Assembly: GCA_021732895.1 (NCBI GenBank)
Contig: JAKFWE010000006.1
Coordinates: 1-6,677, forward strand
Direction: 5' to 3'
Length of the DNA stretch: 6,677 nt
Origin: Allobosea sp.
GTDB lineage: Bacteria > Pseudomonadota > Alphaproteobacteria > Rhizobiales > Beijerinckiaceae
Under the pieces are notes generated by a model that saw only the letters and a list, made by a program, of their open reading frames with translations, had not been told where the DNA came from and made no database searches. Below, piece after piece: positions 1 through 6,677 of this stretch. Position 1 is the first letter of the stretch. Each line of letters begins with the position of its first letter. Both the position numbers and the translations under genes were made by a program.

Positions 1-1
1 G

Positions 2-3000
2 CGTCGCCCGCGTCGAGCCGTCGTCTCCGATCTCGGCCTCACCTCGTTCGCCGGCCCCGACGGCGTGCATGTGCTGGTGCGCTCGCTCGCCGACGCCTCC
101 CCGGTCGCCGGCGTCGAATTGCGGCTTGTGGCCCGCAACAACGAAGTCCTCGCGACGCTGCGCACGGACTCCAGCGGGCACGCGCGCTTCGACGCCGGCC
201 TCGCCAGGGGCCAGGGCGGCGATGCGCCGGGCCTCGTCACCGCGCTGCTCGGCGAGGATTACGGCTTCCTCGACCTGAAGCAGACCGCTTTCGACCTGTC
301 GGATCGCGGCGTCAGGGGCCGCATCGCGCCGGCCGGTCTCGACGCCTATCTCTACACCGAGCGCGGCGTCTACCGCTCCGGCGAGACGGTCTTTCTCAGC
401 GCGCTGCTGCGCGACGCGGCCGGGGCCGCCGTGACCGGGCTGCCGCTCACCATGATCGTCAAGCGTCCCGACGGCGTCGAGTATCGCCGCGCCCTCGCCG
501 AGGATCAGGGCGCCGGCGGACGCGCCCACTCGATCCCGCTGATCTCCGGCGTTCAGACCGGGACCTGGCGCGTCCAGGCCCATGCCGATCCGAAGGGGCC
601 GGCGGTCGGGGAAGTCACGTTCCTTGTCGAGGACTACGTGCCCGAGCGGCTGGAGCTCAAGCTCGCTCCGAAAAAGCAGGTGCTCGAAGCCGGCGAGCCG
701 GCTGCCATCGACCTGACCGCCCGCTATCTCTACGGCGCGCCCGGCTCTGAGCTCGACGTCACGGGCACGGTGGCGATCCGCGCCGCCGCGCAATCGGCGA
801 TCCCGGGCTTCGCCGGCTACGCGGTCGGCCTGACCGACGAGGAGTTCTCCCCGGTCCAGAACGATCTCGAGGAGAGCGCCACGACCGACGCCGAGGGCAG
901 GGCCGAGATCGCCGCGCCGATTCCGCAGCCGGAGACCAACCGCCCGCTCGAGGCCGAGATCACCTTGCGCGTCGGCGAGCCCGGCGGGCGGGCGATCGCG
1001 CGCTCGGTGACGCTGCCGATCGTGCCCAAGGGCGCCGCCATCGGCGTGAGGAAGCTGTTCAGCGACGGCGACCTCGGCAACGGCCAGACCGCCGGCTTCG
1101 AGGTGATCATGGCCACTGGCGACGGGCGGCGGCTCGCCCGGCAGGGCGTCAAGTGGACGCTGTCCAGGGTGACGCGCAACTATCAGTGGTTCTTCCGCGA
1201 CGGGCGCTGGAATTTCGAGGGCGTCAAGTCTACGAGGCGCGTCGCGGATGGCGAGATCGCGCTCAGCGAGACGCAGGGCGCGACGATTTCCGCGGCCGTG
1301 ACCTGGGGCGCCTACCGGCTCGACGTCGCGGCGCCAGGCGCGGACGCGACCGAGACATCGGTTTCCTTCAGCGTCGGCTACGAGAGCGACAAGACCGCCG
1401 ATACGCCCGACGTGCTCGACGTCGCGCTCGACAAGGCCTCCTACGCCGATGGCGAGAGCCTTCAGGTTCGGCTCAACCCGCGCTTCGCCGGCAAGGCGAC
1501 GCTCGCGGTGGTCAGCGACAAGGTCAACGAGATCGTCACCCTCGATGTCGCGCCCGGCGGCTCGACCGCGTCGATTCCGGTCAAGGCGAGCTGGGGCGCC
1601 AGCGCCTATCTCGTGGCGTTGGCGCACCGGCCGATGGACACGGCGGCCCAGCGCCTGCCCGGCCGCGCCATCGGCCTGTCCTGGTTCCAGATCGGCAGGC
1701 AGGCGCGCACGCTGTCGGTCGATCTCGGCGCGCCGCCGCTGGTGCGCCCGCTCTCGACCCTGTCGCTGCCGCTCAAGGTCACGGGCGCGAGCCCCGGCGA
1801 GGACGCCTTCGTCACGGTCGCGGCCGTCGATGTCGGCATCCTCAACCTGACGCGCTTCGAGAGCCCCGATGCGAGCGCCTTCTTCTTCGGGCAGCGCCAG
1901 CTCGGCCACCAGCTGCGCGACCTCTACGGCTATCTGATCGACGGCATGCAGGGCGCGCGCGGCGCGATTCGCAGCGGCGGCGACATCGCGCCGGAAACGC
2001 AGGGAGCAAAGCCGACGCAGGAGCCGCTGGCGCGCTATTCCGGCGTGGTCAGGCTCGGGCCGGACGGAACCGCGAACATCGACTTCGCGATGCCCGCCTT
2101 CAACGGCGCGGTGCGCGTCATGGCGGTCGCCTGGTCGGCCGGGCGCACCGGCCAGGCCACCGCCGAGGTCGTCATCCGCGACCCGATCGTGGCTCAGGCG
2201 ACGCTGCCGCGCTTCCTGGCGATCGGCGACCGCTCGCGCTTCCATCTCCAGATCGACAATGTCGAGGGGCCGGCCGGCGCCTATGTAGTCGATCTCGACG
2301 TGCGCGGGCCGGTTCTGGTGGCGGCGGACGCGACGCGGCGCACGCTCCAGCTCGCGGCCGGGGCGAAAAGCCAGATGACGATCCCGGTCACCGCCGCAGG
2401 CCTCGGCCGCGCCGAGTTCGACGTTCGCGTCACCGGGCCGGGAGGCGTCTCCACGGTGCAGAACCTCGCCGTGCGCGTGCAGCCTTCGGCCAGCACGCTG
2501 GCGCGCCGCGTCGTGCGGCCGATCCCGGGCAATGGCGGGGCGCTGACGGTTTCGGCCGACCTCACCGCCGATCTGGTGCCGGGCTCGGGCCAGGTCTCGG
2601 TCTCGGTCTCGCCGCTGGCCGCGCTCGACGTTCCCGCCATCCTCAAGGCGCTCGACCGCTACCCCTATGGCTGCACCGAGCAGACAGTCAGCCGCGCCCT
2701 GCCGTTGCTGCATGTCAACCGGCTGGCGACGCAGGAGAATCTGGCGCTCGACGCGGACGCCGACACGCGCGTCGCCGCCGCCATCGAGCGCGTCATGTCG
2801 CGCCAGGCCGGCAACGGCTCCTTCGGTCTCTGGCTGATCGGCGGCGAGGACCTCTGGCTCGACGCCTTCGTCGCCGACTTCCTGACCCGCGCCCGCGAGC
2901 GCCAGTTCGCCGTGCCCCAGATCGGCTTCAACCTGGCGCTCGACCGGCTGCGCAACCAGGTCGTCAACACCAGCGAGATCAACAAGGAGGACTCCGCCGG

Positions 3001-4033
3001 CATCGCCTACGCGCTCTATGTGCTCGCCCGCAACGGCCGGCCGGTGATGGGCGACCTGCGCTATCTCGCCGACAACAAGCTCGGCGACTTCGCCTCGCCG
3101 CTGGCGCGCGGGCAGATCGGCGCGGCCCTCTCGGCGCTCGGCGACCGCGGGCGCGGTCGCGCCGCCTTCGCCAGCGCGCTGGAGGCGCTGCAGGCGGCCC
3201 GCGACGACGGGCTGTCGCGCCCCGATTACGGCTCGCGCCTGCGCGACGGCGCGGCCGTGCTGGCCCTGATCGCCGAGGCGGGCGGCGAGCGCGCCGACAT
3301 CGCCCGCGCCGCGACGATCGTCGAAAGCGCCCGCAACGCGGCCCGATTCACCTCGACGCAGGAGAACATGTGGATGGTGCTGGCGGCGCAGGCCATGGCC
3401 AGGGAGGCCGAGGGCATGGCGCTGACCGTCGACGGCGTCGAACGCAAGGGGGCCTTCTATCGCACGCTCTCGGCCGAGGCGCTGGAGGCGAGGCCCCTGA
3501 CCATCGCCAATCCCGGCGCGGCTTCGGCGCAGGCGGTGATCAGCGTCTCCGGCATTCCCACCGCGCCGGAGCCGGCGCTGAACCAGGGCTTCGCGCTGGA
3601 ACGGGTGATCCACACCATGAGCGGCGAGCGCGCCGACCCGAACAAGTTGCGCCAGAACGAGCGCTATGTCGTGGCGCTGACCGTGACCGAACCCAGCCTG
3701 CGCTATGGCCGCGTACTGCTGGTCGATCCGCTGCCGGCCGGGCTCGAGATCGAGAACGGCAACCTGACCGACGGCGCCTCGATCGCCGGGCTGGACTGGC
3801 TCAAGCAGGAGGTGACGCCGGTCCATACCGAGTCGCGCGACGATCGCTTCGTCGCCGCATTCGACCGCGATGGCGTGACCGGGCAGACGCTCTCCTTCAC
3901 CATCGGCTATATCGTGCGCGCCGTGTCGCCGGGCCGCTATGTCGCGCCGGCGGCCGTGATCGAGGACATGTATCGTCCCGACAGGTTCGGGAGGACCGCG
4001 TTCGGAACGGTCGATGTCGCGTCGGCAAGGTGA
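2..4033 (+). CDS. yfhM: Bacterial alpha-2-macroglobulin (YfhM-like protease trap), 5'-truncated
   Basis: This is the last 1343 residues of a periplasmic or lipid-anchored protease inhibitor that covalently traps attacking proteases. The frame is open to the left edge, and the residues before the first GTG (65) already read as family sequence (VVSDLGL), so the true start, signal peptide and first domains are outside the window. Counting from base 2, an MG2-type strand pair lies near 105-200 (YLYTERGVYRSGE at about 116), further macroglobulin domains follow (about 470-590), then a bait-like segment (631-678), and an A2M signature region (about 679-770; FNGAVRVMAVAWS). The thioester domain (about 860-1165) has YGCTEQ, with Cys891 and Gln894 expected to form the internal thioester, and STQENMW at 1118-1124. 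The C-terminal receptor-binding-like domain covers about 1195-1343. The 452 residues after the Cys match E. coli YfhM (about 466 as I recall), so the C-terminus looks complete. pbpC follows with a one-base overlap. The family call is firm; the symbol is by analogy. Confidence 0.95.
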   Translation, partial: RRPRRAVVSDLGLTSFAGPDGVHVLVRSLADASPVAGVELRLVARNNEVLATLRTDSSGHARFDAGLARGQGGDAPGLVTALLGEDYGFLDLKQTAFDLSDRGVRGRIAPAGLDAYLYTERGVYRSGETVFLSALLRDAAGAAVTGLPLTMIVKRPDGVEYRRALAEDQGAGGRAHSIPLISGVQTGTWRVQAHADPKGPAVGEVTFLVEDYVPERLELKLAPKKQVLEAGEPAAIDLTARYLYGAPGSELDVTGTVAIRAAAQSAIPGFAGYAVGLTDEEFSPVQNDLEESATTDAEGRAEIAAPIPQPETNRPLEAEITLRVGEPGGRAIARSVTLPIVPKGAAIGVRKLFSDGDLGNGQTAGFEVIMATGDGRRLARQGVKWTLSRVTRNYQWFFRDGRWNFEGVKSTRRVADGEIALSETQGATISAAVTWGAYRLDVAAPGADATETSVSFSVGYESDKTADTPDVLDVALDKASYADGESLQVRLNPRFAGKATLAVVSDKVNEIVTLDVAPGGSTASIPVKASWGASAYLVALAHRPMDTAAQRLPGRAIGLSWFQIGRQARTLSVDLGAPPLVRPLSTLSLPLKVTGASPGEDAFVTVAAVDVGILNLTRFESPDASAFFFGQRQLGHQLRDLYGYLIDGMQGARGAIRSGGDIAPETQGAKPTQEPLARYSGVVRLGPDGTANIDFAMPAFNGAVRVMAVAWSAGRTGQATAEVVIRDPIVAQATLPRFLAIGDRSRFHLQIDNVEGPAGAYVVDLDVRGPVLVAADATRRTLQLAAGAKSQMTIPVTAAGLGRAEFDVRVTGPGGVSTVQNLAVRVQPSASTLARRVVRPIPGNGGALTVSADLTADLVPGSGQVSVSVSPLAALDVPAILKALDRYPYGCTEQTVSRALPLLHVNRLATQENLALDADADTRVAAAIERVMSRQAGNGSFGLWLIGGEDLWLDAFVADFLTRARERQFAVPQIGFNLALDRLRNQVVNTSEINKEDSAGIAYALYVLARNGRPVMGDLRYLADNKLGDFASPLARGQIGAALSALGDRGRGRAAFASALEALQAARDDGLSRPDYGSRLRDGAAVLALIAEAGGERADIARAATIVESARNAARFTSTQENMWMVLAAQAMAREAEGMALTVDGVERKGAFYRTLSAEALEARPLTIANPGAASAQAVISVSGIPTAPEPALNQGFALERVIHTMSGERADPNKLRQNERYVVALTVTEPSLRYGRVLLVDPLPAGLEIENGNLTDGASIAGLDWLKQEVTPVHTESRDDRFVAAFDRDGVTGQTLSFTIGYIVRAVSPGRYVAPAAVIEDMYRPDRFGRTAFGTVDVASAR
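1892..2035 (+). other. Candidate bait region of the A2M (residues 631-678)
   Basis: This segment lies between a macroglobulin domain ending in FESPDASAFFFG and the start of the A2M signature region at Tyr679. It is rich in Arg, Gly, Gln and Pro, with many potential trypsin-like sites (Arg633, RDLYG, GARGAIRSGGD, then a Lys/Pro/Glu-rich stretch). Bait regions in this family are exposed linkers at this place whose cleavage triggers collapse of the protein around the protease. The boundaries are my estimate. The RDLYG...IDGMQG part looks conserved among relatives as I remember them, so the real cleavable piece may be only the second half. Confidence 0.45.
2672..2683 (+). other. Thioester motif CTEQ codons in the A2M
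   Basis: The four codons TGC ACC GAG CAG are in frame and follow Tyr-Pro-Tyr-Gly. In thioester-containing A2M and complement proteins the Cys and Gln side chains of CxEQ condense into a reactive beta-cysteinyl-gamma-glutamyl thioester that attaches to the trapped protease. Both residues are present, so this belongs to the thioester-bearing class (YfhM type) and not the thioester-lacking YfaS type. Chemical activity is inferred from the motif. Confidence 0.93.
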
Positions 4034-4035
4034 TG
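4030..4035 (+). promoter_or_regulatory. TGATG stop-start overlap coupling A2M and pbpC translation
   Basis: The A2M stop TGA (4031-4033) shares its final A with the ATG of pbpC (4033-4035). An in-frame GTG at 4030-4032 is a possible alternative start one codon earlier. The only purine-rich sequence close by is AAGG at 4027-4030, which is too near the ATG for a normal Shine-Dalgarno site, and a better match (GGGAGGA, 3989-3995) is too far upstream. This pattern is typical of translational coupling by terminating ribosomes, and implies one transcript and matched expression of the two proteins. Confidence 0.7.
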
Positions 4036-6201
4036 GCTGACGCAAGGCCCGCCGGATCGCGCGCCTCGCCTCCCCCGCCCGGCGTGGCGAGGGGCGCCTC
4101 CGGCCGCTTCCGCGCGCTCGGGCTCGCGGCCGCCTGCGGCGTGCTCGCGCTCACCGGCGCGGGCGCCGCCCTTCTCCACTACGCCGCGACGCTGCCCCCG
4201 CTCGATCTGGCCACCGCCTCCGACCGCTCGACCGTCGTGCTCGACCGCGAGGGCGTGCTGCTGCGCCCCTTCGTCACCGGCGATGGCCGCTGGAAGCTGC
4301 CGGTCGGCGTCGACGACGTCGATCCGCGCTATCTCGCCATGCTCAAGGCCTATGAGGACCGCCGCTTCGACGACCATCCCGGGATCGACCCGCTCGGCAT
4401 GGCCCGCGCGGCGGGCCAGATGCTGCTGAATGGCCGCATCGTCTCGGGAGGCTCGACACTGACCATGCAGGTCGCCCGCCTGCTCGAGCCCCGCGAGGAG
4501 CGCTCGCTCGCCGCCAAGCTGCGCCAGGCGGTGCGCGCCGTCGAGCTGGAGCGCCGGCTCGACAAGCGCCAGATCCTCGCGCTCTATCTCAGCCTCGCCC
4601 CGTTCGGCGGCAATCTCGAAGGCGTGCGGGCGGCCAGCCTCGCCTGGTTCGGCAAGGAGCCGAAGCGGCTTTCGACGGCGGAGGCGGCCCTGCTCGTGGC
4701 GCTGCCGCAGGCGCCGGAACAGCGCCGGCCCGACCGGTTCGGCGAGGCGGCGCGCCAGGCCCGCCAGCGCGTGCTGGCCCGGGTCGAGGCCGCAGGCCTC
4801 GCGACGCGAGGCGAAGTCGCCGCCGCCCGCGCCGAGCCGATCCCGGTCGCGCGCAAGCCGTTCCCGAGGCTCGCGCCGCATGTCGCCGAGCAGGCCATCG
4901 CCGAGGCTCCCGGCGAACGCCGCCACCGCCTCGCCATCGATGCGCGCCTGCAGGCTTCGCTCGAGCAGCTCGCCCGCGAGCGCAGCGTCGGACTGGCGCC
5001 CGAGGTCTCGATCGCGATCCTCGCCGTCGACAACGCCAGCGGCGAGATCCGCGCTTCGGTCGGCGGCGTCGATTACTTCGCGTCCGCGCGCGCCGGATCG
5101 CTCGACCTGACGCGGGCGCTGCGCTCTCCGGGCTCGGCGCTGAAGCCGTTCATCTACGCGCTCGCCTTCGACAACGGCATCGCCCACCCCGAGACGCTGC
5201 TGGAGGACCGGCCGGCGCGCTATGGCGTCTACGTGCCGGAGAATTTCGATCTCGGCTATCAGGGCGTGATCAGCGCCCGCAAGGCGCTGCAGCTCTCGCT
5301 GAACGTGCCGACGATCGAGCTGCTCTCCCAGCTCGGGCCGCAGCGCTTCCTGTCGCGGCTGCGCGGCGCCGGGGCGAGCCTCGTCCTGCCGAAGGAGGCC
5401 GGCGCGCCCGGTCTCGCCATCGGACTGGGCGGGCTCGGCATCACGCTGACCGATCTGACGCGGCTCTATGTCGGGCTCGCGCGCGGCGGCGAGATGACGG
5501 AGCTGCGGATCAGGGCCGAACCCGCCGGGCCGGACGCGGGCTCCGGCGCGGCGTCGCCGCCCGGCCGCCTGGTCGATCCCGTCGCCGCCTGGTACGTCAG
5601 CGACGCCCTGCTCGGCGCGCCGCCGCCGCTCAACGCCACGCCGGGCCGCATCGCCTTCAAGACCGGCACGTCCTATGGCTACCGCGACGCCTTCGCCGTC
5701 GGCTACGACCGCTCCCACACCATCGGAATCTGGGTGGGGCGGGCCGACAACGGCGCGGTGCCGGGCCTCGTGGCGCGCACCGTCGCAGCCCCGATCCTGT
5801 TCGACGCCTTCGCCCGCCTCGGGCGCGATCCCCGCCCCTTCCCGCAGCCGCGCGACGCGATCGTCGCATCGGCCGGGCGCCTGCCGCCGCCCTTGCGGCA
5901 TTTGCGCCAGGACGCGCCCAAGACGGTGACGGCGCTGAACACGGCGGCCCTGCGCCTCGCCTTCCCGCCGGAGGGCGCGCGCATCGACCTCGCCGCGTCG
6001 CGCCTCGACGGCCGCGCCGAGATCAATCTCAAGGTCGCCGGCGGCGCCCCGCCCTACACCTGGCTGATCGACGGCGCGCCGGTGATCGAGGCGACCCGGC
6101 GTCGCGAAGCCGCCTGGCAGCCTCCGGGCAAGGGCTTCGTGCGGATCTCGGTCATCGACGCGGCAGGCGCGAGCGAGAGCGTCTCGGTGCGGCTGCAGTG
6201 A
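4033..6201 (+). CDS. pbpC: Penicillin-binding protein 1C, bifunctional glycosyltransferase/transpeptidase
   Basis: A 722-residue class A penicillin-binding protein, which polymerises and cross-links peptidoglycan at the outer face of the inner membrane. A short Pro/Arg-rich cytoplasmic tail precedes one membrane anchor (about 28-49). The GT51 glycosyltransferase domain (about 65-235) shows EDRRFDDHPG with catalytic Glu108, GGSTLTMQ (139-146; the Met variant is typical of PBP1C) and KRQILALYLS (178-187). The transpeptidase domain (about 300-600) has SALK with nucleophile Ser368 and Lys371, SLN (422-424) and KTGT (543-546). A C-terminal Ig-like domain of the PBP1C family (BiPBP_C) covers about 640-722, including APPYTWLIDGAP. 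It is about 50 residues shorter than E. coli PbpC, mostly between the transpeptidase and C-terminal domains. Two glycosyltransferase positions deviate from the general consensus: Gln165 where RKxxE has Glu, and Ser187 where YLN has Asn. The ATG at 4033 is chosen for its overlap with the A2M stop. The frame is open upstream to 1153, but that part is an overlap shadow. Confidence 0.95.
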   Translation: MADARPAGSRASPPPPGVARGASGRFRALGLAAACGVLALTGAGAALLHYAATLPPLDLATASDRSTVVLDREGVLLRPFVTGDGRWKLPVGVDDVDPRYLAMLKAYEDRRFDDHPGIDPLGMARAAGQMLLNGRIVSGGSTLTMQVARLLEPREERSLAAKLRQAVRAVELERRLDKRQILALYLSLAPFGGNLEGVRAASLAWFGKEPKRLSTAEAALLVALPQAPEQRRPDRFGEAARQARQRVLARVEAAGLATRGEVAAARAEPIPVARKPFPRLAPHVAEQAIAEAPGERRHRLAIDARLQASLEQLARERSVGLAPEVSIAILAVDNASGEIRASVGGVDYFASARAGSLDLTRALRSPGSALKPFIYALAFDNGIAHPETLLEDRPARYGVYVPENFDLGYQGVISARKALQLSLNVPTIELLSQLGPQRFLSRLRGAGASLVLPKEAGAPGLAIGLGGLGITLTDLTRLYVGLARGGEMTELRIRAEPAGPDAGSGAASPPGRLVDPVAAWYVSDALLGAPPPLNATPGRIAFKTGTSYGYRDAFAVGYDRSHTIGIWVGRADNGAVPGLVARTVAAPILFDAFARLGRDPRPFPQPRDAIVASAGRLPPPLRHLRQDAPKTVTALNTAALRLAFPPEGARIDLAASRLDGRAEINLKVAGGAPPYTWLIDGAPVIEATRRREAAWQPPGKGFVRISVIDAAGASESVSVRLQ

Positions 6202-6237
6202 GCCGGTGGCCTGTGTCTGGCCGGCGAAGTCGGCGGC

Positions 6238-6282
6238 GCCCGGACCGCGGTCACCCGGACGTGCGGGCGACGCGCTCCGGGC
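6238..6282. terminator. Possible structured terminator region between convergent genes
   Basis: The gap between pbpC and the RND gene holds a perfect 7-bp inverted repeat, GCCCGGA (6238-6244) with TCCGGGC (6276-6282), separated by 31 bases. Inside lie a 10-bp palindrome GACCGCGGTC (6243-6252) and a small stem, CCCG (6254-6257) with CGGG (6264-6267). No T-run follows on either strand, so this is not a classic intrinsic terminator. Such arms arise easily by chance at this G+C content. Its position at the end of two convergent genes is the main reason to list it. Confidence 0.2.
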
Positions 6283-6292
6283 AGGCCGTTTC

Positions 6293-6676
6293 TCACTCCG
6301 CCGGCTGCGGATGCGCCGCCGGTTGCGCGCGCGTCTCCGCCCGCGTCTTGCGCGCCAGGTAGGTATAGGCGACCGGCACCACGTAGAGCGTCAGCAACGT
6401 GCCGAAGGTCATGCCGCCGACGATGACCCAGCCGATCTGCGAGCGGCTCTCCGCTCCCGCGCCGGTGGCGTAGGCCAGCGGCACCGCGCCGAGCACCATC
6501 GCCCCCGTCGTCATCAGGATCGGCCGCAGCCGCAGTTCGGCCGCCTCGACGAGCGCCTCGACGAGTTCCTTGCCCTCCTCGCGGAGCTGGTTCGTGAACT
6601 CCAGGATCAGGATGCCGTGCTTGGTGATGAGGCCGACCAGCGTGATCAGCCCGATCTGGCTGTAGACGTTGATCGT
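6293..6676 (-). CDS. RND multidrug efflux permease (AcrB/HAE1 type), C-terminal fragment
   Basis: These are the last 127 residues of an inner-membrane proton-driven RND pump, the central part of a tripartite efflux system with a periplasmic adaptor and an outer-membrane channel. The 5' end lies beyond the right edge. Reading from 6676, the first hydrophobic helix (about 2-26) contains SQIGLITLVGLITKHGILI and aligns with AcrB helix 10. RLRPILMTTGAMVLGAVPL (from Arg49) matches helix 11, and GWVIVGGMTFGTLLTLYVVP matches helix 12. A charged, Ala/Pro/Gln-rich cytoplasmic tail ends in PQPAE and TGA (6293-6295). The KHGILI variant marks one HAE1 subgroup, but the substrate cannot be told from this fragment. 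The ATG at 6514 is internal (Met55) and not a start. The gene converges on pbpC and probably belongs to a separate operon upstream on the minus strand. Confidence 0.93.
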   Translation of the reverse strand, partial: TINVYSQIGLITLVGLITKHGILILEFTNQLREEGKELVEALVEAAELRLRPILMTTGAMVLGAVPLAYATGAGAESRSQIGWVIVGGMTFGTLLTLYVVPVAYTYLARKTRAETRAQPAAHPQPAE

Positions 6677-6677
6677 G

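Noticed and set aside
65..67. GTG as the start of the A2M gene
   Set aside because: The frame stays open to the left edge and the 21 codons before it encode family-like sequence, so this is an internal Val.
817..1179. Antisense frame of 120 codons inside the A2M gene, and similar short frames throughout both genes
   Set aside because: They are low-complexity shadows of real coding sequence, without supporting ribosome-binding sites or family resemblance.
2593..2610. Three tandem copies of GGTCTC
   Set aside because: They encode alternating Val-Ser of a beta strand in the A2M (VSVSVS) just before the thioester domain; a short codon-level repeat with no sign of other function.
3937..5901. Antisense open frame of 654 codons opposite pbpC
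   Set aside because: It lies opposite clear PBP1C coding sequence whose motifs are all intact. The translation is rich in Arg, Ala, Gly and Glu with no recognisable domain, as expected for the mirror frame of a GC3-rich gene.
6512..6514. ATG as the start of a small 73-residue membrane protein on the minus strand
   Set aside because: The frame continues upstream to the window edge and encodes the preceding RND helix with conserved sequence, so this Met is internal.
1..6677. CRISPR arrays, tRNA or rRNA genes, insertion sequences, phage genes or a defence island
   Set aside because: I saw no spaced direct repeats, structural RNA signatures, transposase motifs or composition shifts. The window is filled by two housekeeping-type envelope genes and an efflux gene.

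Overview
The window is about 70% G+C by eye and reads as chromosomal DNA of a Gram-negative bacterium. Very high GC3, an alpha-2-macroglobulin gene followed directly by pbpC, and an AcrB-type RND pump gene suggest an alphaproteobacterium, perhaps Hyphomicrobiales (Bosea or Methylobacterium-like). That placement is an inference from composition and gene style; no marker gene is present to settle it.

Layout: (1) 2-4033, plus strand, is the 3' part of a bacterial alpha-2-macroglobulin gene (yfhM type). Its 5' end lies outside the window. It carries an intact CTEQ thioester motif. (2) 4033-6201, plus strand, is a complete pbpC gene for penicillin-binding protein 1C, with its start codon overlapping the upstream stop by one base (TGATG). 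(3) 6202-6292 is a 91-bp GC-rich gap between convergent genes, with inverted repeats but no T-tract. (4) 6293-6676, minus strand, is the 3' end of an RND multidrug-efflux permease gene; its 5' end lies beyond the right edge.

The first two genes form a known partnership. In E. coli and many other proteobacteria a periplasmic A2M-like protease trap is encoded next to PBP1C, and the accepted model is that the A2M captures attacking proteases while PBP1C repairs peptidoglycan at a breached envelope. The RND gene is on the opposite strand and is probably unrelated.

I do not see a previously undescribed system. The points most worth a second look are two substitutions in the PBP1C glycosyltransferase motifs (Gln165 and Ser187), the candidate bait region of the A2M, and the unusually long open frames that overlap both genes and could mislead gene callers.
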